A stretch of DNA of 64,000 nt from Chitinophaga agrisoli (GTDB taxonomy: Bacteria; Bacteroidota; Bacteroidia; Chitinophagales; Chitinophagaceae). Location of the stretch: positions 2,952,576 to 3,016,575 of the forward strand of contig NZ_VUOC01000004.1 in the NCBI RefSeq assembly GCF_008386695.1, in the 5' to 3' direction. Both the position numbers and the translations under genes were made by a program. Each line of letters opens with the position of its first letter. Positions within the stretch are counted from its first letter, which is position 1. The notes below the pieces were generated by a model that saw nothing but the letters and a program-made list of their open reading frames with translations, was not told where the DNA came from and did not search any database. Shown here piece after piece: positions 60,608 through 64,000 of the stretch.

Positions 60608-63415
60608 CTAATAGCCCAGTAATTGCTCCGTGCCAAGCGTCTTTTTCTTTTGTTCATCATACACGCTCAGGAAATAGAGCCTGCCGCCGGTAACCGGCAC
60701 GTGCAATTGGGCCTGGGTATTGTTCACTGTCCGCTGCCTGTATAACAGGCTGCCCTGTACATTGTACAAAGAGATGATATAGCTCCGGTTGGGCTGCAGT
60801 CCCCGGATATAGAGATCGCCCCGGAACGGGTTCGGGAAAATATGGATGGCCTTACCAGGCGCATCCACATCTGTAATGGCGGTGATATTGGTCTTGTTGA
60901 TCCGGATACTGTCTGTGGCGGTGGCTGTTGCGGCACAGGCATCACTGGTCTGCATGCGCACGTATACCCAATTATCACCCAGTTTAAACTCCGCCGGCGT
61001 TACGGTAGCTGTATTGGCGGTACCTTCTATCTGCAACAGGTCCGTAAAACCGGCATCCCATGCAAAGGCGTATAAGGGCTGTTTGCCGCCGCCGGTTACA
61101 TTGGTAGCGGTGATCACTACCGGTATGGTATCACTTATGATAGGATTTACGTTCACTGATAAAGTTACATCCGGCGTAACAGCCGGCGTTATGGTAAACT
61201 GCCTGGTTAGTTGCTTATGCGCCGTGTCGTAACTGAAGGCGATGGTAACGGTGTGTTTACCTGGCGTAAGACTGGCCGGCGTTATGGTGAATGTACTGTC
61301 TGCCGCTACCGGCAGTACTGTTGTGCTATCCAGCAATACCTGCACCGTGATATCAGGCACAGGCAGGTTCAGGATCTTTACCGGCGCGGGGCCTTCCGCA
61401 TTACAATAGGAATTATGCAAACCACTGATCACGGGCTGTGGTACCGGCACAACGGTAATGCTGTCTGTTACATGGATATAAATAGCGGCAGTATCCACCG
61501 TGTTATCAACCCCGTTGGATGCGATCCAGCGAATACTGTCTGTTCCGGTAAAGGCGGCATCCGGTATATAGGAAAGCTGCGCCAGGTTAGCCCGGTTGAT
61601 AACGGCGCCCGGCGATAACGGGCTGTTAAAATATTTGAGTACTCCGTGCGCAGGCAGTGATGTGAAGCTGATACTTAACAACTGCCCGGGACCAGAGAAA
61701 TTAGCGGTAAAATCATCCGCGGTAAAAGCGAGTATGCTATCCGGCTTCACTGTTTTCTCAAAGCTGCTGATATGGTTAGGCGGCAGCGTATCTGTATTCA
61801 CCTTAAACAGGGTATTACCAATAAGCACGTACCATTGCCCGTTATCGAAGAAGGACCTGCTTAGTTTTCCTTCCTGCTCATTGGCCCGGTCCGGCATGTT
61901 GGTAACACGTTTACGCTGGCCGCTCCTGCTTATGAAATAGCGTCCGCTATCGGGTATGGATACCATCAGCTCCCCTTTTTCATTCAACAGGTCTATACGT
62001 ACCCGGTTATCACAGGAGGGACAATAGTTGAATACGCCTTGCTGGTGTACTACGCCGGAGGTATCCATCAAATTGATCTGCCCTTCCTTTACAAAGGCGG
62101 CATAGCGGTTATTGAGCTGGTAATCGACAAAGGGCCCTCCAAATGTGCCATCTGCACTGCTGCCAGGCGTGCCTAACAGCGTAGTGGTCTGACCATTATA
62201 CAGGTAGAGCGGCAAACCCGAGTCTTCTTTGTAGTAGATCACGTTTGTACCATCTGTGAGCGGGGAATGATCCGGAGGTCCCTGACTGATGTTGGTGAAC
62301 TGCCCGTTGTGGAAAGTGTACACGTTACTGAGCGTACGGAAAGGCGAGATCTCCAGGGCGGTCAGCCCATTGGGTCCCACGTCCAGGTTGCCATTAAAGA
62401 AACCTATTGTATCCGGTGATATTTCGCCAATGGTAGAATCGCCGGTGGAGAGGTTCTTTACGATGAGGTTTCCGTCTGTGAACCAGGCAGCATATTGACC
62501 GGATACATCCAGGCGGTTGGCGCGTTGCTGTATGGCCTGTCCGTTCTTCCATTCCGTCATGGTATCTGAGCGGACCTTAAAGAGCGCGCCTTCCGGCGTT
62601 ACATAGGCATCCGGAAAGGTACGGTCTACCGCTCTGGCGATCAGCGGGCCGGTACGCTGGCCATTAGCCGCATCCACCAGGAAGGGGAAACCGGTTACGG
62701 TATCTGCCAGTAACGCTTTGTTATAGCGGAAATCCAGGATGGCGCCTTTAGCGGTGAGATACGGCGTAAGGTATGGGCTACTTTCTATAAACACGGTAAG
62801 CCGCTTCTCCGCGGTACGGCCAATACTGTCTGTAGCTACTATGCGTATGCCCAGCTTATGTCCGTTATAGGCGGACAGGTCTAATGATGGTATGCTGTCT
62901 GTTCCTGTGGCGATCAATTGCTCCGGGAAAGCAGTATTATACACGGCAATATTGCCGCTGCCGGTGGCGGTATTGCAGCGGGCGTGCAGCGCCCATACAG
63001 GCCGCGCCACCGCGGAATCGGCCAGGCTATCTACCCGGAGGCTGATGCTGGGATCATTTACGGGCCGGTAAATAAAGCTAATGGCGGTATCGCCGGTGTT
63101 CTGTAAAGTGTCTCTGGCGGTGATCAACAGGGTAAGGGTATCACCTGGCACACCTTGTAAAGAGAGGCGCCCTGTATAGCTACCATTGGGTACCCGCCGC
63201 AGGGAGAGCTGGCGGCCAGCGGCAGCAGCCGTTACAGCGGTTACCTGGCCGGGCGCAAAAGGCGTTACAGTTACGTTTATGCCGGTATCTTTCCAGATGC
63301 CGTTCTCCGCTGGCATACCCGGTTCCGGAAATAAAAAGGTGATGGACTGGGCGTGTAAGAAACAATGACAGCTTACAAAGGCTAACAGGAGTAAAAGTCT
63401 TTTCATGGGGGACAT
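60608..63415 (-). CDS. Large secreted protein with type IX sorting domain
   Basis: 935 aa. Signal peptide (about 1-23). Ig-like region (about 25-210), TolB/propeller-like repeats (about 220-530, e.g. SGQYAAWFTDGNLIVKN), a cadherin-like domain with Asp-rich loops (about 550-650, FTGTDSIRWIASNGVDNT), further Ig-like sequence (about 660-840) and a C-terminal type IX sorting domain (about 860-935: IHIFPNPFRGDLYIRGL, ISLYNVQGSLLYR). Expected to cross the outer membrane through SprA. No catalytic domain recognised; it may be an adhesin or surface-layer component. A second ATG three codons in (MKRLLL) is an equally good start. Confidence 0.86.
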   Translation of the reverse strand: MSPMKRLLLLLAFVSCHCFLHAQSITFLFPEPGMPAENGIWKDTGINVTVTPFAPGQVTAVTAAAAGRQLSLRRVPNGSYTGRLSLQGVPGDTLTLLITARDTLQNTGDTAISFIYRPVNDPSISLRVDSLADSAVARPVWALHARCNTATGSGNIAVYNTAFPEQLIATGTDSIPSLDLSAYNGHKLGIRIVATDSIGRTAEKRLTVFIESSPYLTPYLTAKGAILDFRYNKALLADTVTGFPFLVDAANGQRTGPLIARAVDRTFPDAYVTPEGALFKVRSDTMTEWKNGQAIQQRANRLDVSGQYAAWFTDGNLIVKNLSTGDSTIGEISPDTIGFFNGNLDVGPNGLTALEISPFRTLSNVYTFHNGQFTNISQGPPDHSPLTDGTNVIYYKEDSGLPLYLYNGQTTTLLGTPGSSADGTFGGPFVDYQLNNRYAAFVKEGQINLMDTSGVVHQQGVFNYCPSCDNRVRIDLLNEKGELMVSIPDSGRYFISRSGQRKRVTNMPDRANEQEGKLSRSFFDNGQWYVLIGNTLFKVNTDTLPPNHISSFEKTVKPDSILAFTADDFTANFSGPGQLLSISFTSLPAHGVLKYFNSPLSPGAVINRANLAQLSYIPDAAFTGTDSIRWIASNGVDNTVDTAAIYIHVTDSITVVPVPQPVISGLHNSYCNAEGPAPVKILNLPVPDITVQVLLDSTTVLPVAADSTFTITPASLTPGKHTVTIAFSYDTAHKQLTRQFTITPAVTPDVTLSVNVNPIISDTIPVVITATNVTGGGKQPLYAFAWDAGFTDLLQIEGTANTATVTPAEFKLGDNWVYVRMQTSDACAATATATDSIRINKTNITAITDVDAPGKAIHIFPNPFRGDLYIRGLQPNRSYIISLYNVQGSLLYRQRTVNNTQAQLHVPVTGGRLYFLSVYDEQKKKTLGTEQLLGY

Positions 63416-63479
63416 GGTTTACTCAATAATAATAGTTCTACCCCTATTATTTTATACTCGTTCCAGTACAAATAAACGA

Positions 63480-63506
63480 CTGCGCCCAGGTGTTATCCGG
63501 GCGCAG
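63480..63506 (-). terminator. Terminator after the kup-like gene
   Basis: Perfect 8-bp GC-rich stem CTGCGCCC/GGGCGCAG with an 11-nt loop. On the minus strand a TCGTTTATTTG tail follows. It is 24 nt past the kup stop. Confidence 0.8.
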
Positions 63507-63530
63507 TTTATATGATAGATAAGTTTTATC

Positions 63531-64000
63531 TTAAGACGGGATAATACGCCGCAGTTGCAGGTTGGTGATAGGCGCTACCACCAGCGGGTATTTCTCAATG
63601 GTCACATAACTGGAGTCCAGACCAAAACCGCGTTCTTCTGAAAGGCTGATCTTTTTCAGGAAGAAGTACATACGCATCACCATCCGTTCGTACAAGGGCA
63701 GGTCATTGTCGTGCGAGAGGAACTTTTCCATTACGATAAACTGGAAATCACCTACTACATTGTTCTTACTTAAAGACTCATAACGGCTGGTGATGTTCAC
63801 CTCCTTATTACGCACCATATCTTCCACCACCATGCGGAACATGAGGTTAATACGTTGCTCCACCTTAAAGCCCAGGCGGAACTCTACCCGTATCACTTCA
63901 TTAGGGATGATGGTTTGTACAGAGTATTCGCTCAGGTAGGGCTCATCCACCACATCCACATGCACAAACCAGTAGATATCTGCCCGTTTAGGCTTTTTAT
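63531..64000 (-). CDS. kup: Kup-type potassium uptake protein, 3' end only
   Basis: The C-terminal cytoplasmic domain of a KUP/HAK K+ transporter. The frame is open to the window edge, so the gene continues beyond it; the visible 156 codons begin near KPKRADIYWFVHVDVVDEP. Conserved features: NEVIRVEFRLGFKVEQRINLMF, VVGDFQFIVMEKFLSHDNDLP and FFLKKISLSEERGFGLDSSYV. The membrane part is not in the window. Confidence 0.85.
   Translation of the reverse strand, partial: KKPKRADIYWFVHVDVVDEPYLSEYSVQTIIPNEVIRVEFRLGFKVEQRINLMFRMVVEDMVRNKEVNITSRYESLSKNNVVGDFQFIVMEKFLSHDNDLPLYERMVMRMYFFLKKISLSEERGFGLDSSYVTIEKYPLVVAPITNLQLRRIIPS

Noticed and set aside
63531-63965. Complete small gene starting at a GTG near 63965
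   Set aside because: The frame continues without a stop to the window edge with conserved Kup sequence, so it is a truncated larger gene.

Overview
The window looks like a chromosomal segment of a Bacteroidota bacterium, most likely Chitinophagaceae (Chitinophaga-like). The evidence is the SprA translocon of the type IX secretion system, a secreted protein with a type IX C-terminal sorting domain, the futalosine menaquinone enzymes MqnB and MqnD, DUF4835 and DUF4296 proteins, Bacteroidota-style -7 boxes (TAnnTTTG) and many non-ATG starts. I see no tRNA, rRNA, CRISPR array, insertion sequence or prophage.

Left arm (1-29430, mostly minus strand): sprA and ruvA; fabH; a tandem pair of TPR sensor kinases, one of which has lost its ATP-binding motifs; a NrtR/AraR-like Nudix regulator facing two GNAT acetyltransferases; fabD; folE and a QueD-type pterin synthase; mqnB-mqnD; a class IV aminotransferase; a large FtsX/MacB-type permease; a small lipoprotein; then a compact minus-strand run reading bamD-rpoZ-coaBC-DUF4835-DUF4296-CoA-transferase A-B.

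Centre (29431-30596): a 1.17-kb gap with no convincing gene. It has an abrupt change from G-rich to C-rich on the plus strand, direct repeats, an AT-rich inverted repeat, and, next to mraZ, a helically phased row of DnaA-box-like nonamers followed by AT-rich DNA. Three GTG boxes at exact 10-nt spacing, resembling an MraZ operator, lie just before mraZ. Transcription diverges from this gap, so it is a candidate replication origin or DnaA-responsive control region.

Right arm (30597-47374, all plus strand): the division and cell wall cluster mraZ-rsmH-ftsL-ftsI-murE-mraY-murD-ftsW-murG-murC-ftsQ-ftsA-ftsZ, without murF or ddl, closed by a strong terminator. Its products build lipid II (MurE, MurD, MurC, MraY, MurG) and run septal synthesis (FtsW, FtsI, FtsL, FtsQ) on the FtsA/FtsZ scaffold.

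Far right (47522-64000): an unknown propeller-like protein; an ECF41 sigma factor with its usual carboxymuconolactone decarboxylase partner plus an exported chorismate mutase and an exported acetolactate decarboxylase; a response regulator divergent from a GAF/PAS kinase; an AT-rich islet with a DUF3800 gene; a DUF6157 gene; rsgA with a possible leader peptide; a serine hydrolase; an Old Yellow Enzyme homologue beside a Crp-type regulator; the type IX substrate; and the 3' end of a Kup-type K+ transporter cut by the window edge.

Across the window, three families of short-period repeats (7-nt TTAGCNN, 8-nt ATGTGCTR, 7-nt GTAATTA) fill intergenic gaps. Many arrays begin exactly at, or include, the stop codon of the upstream gene.
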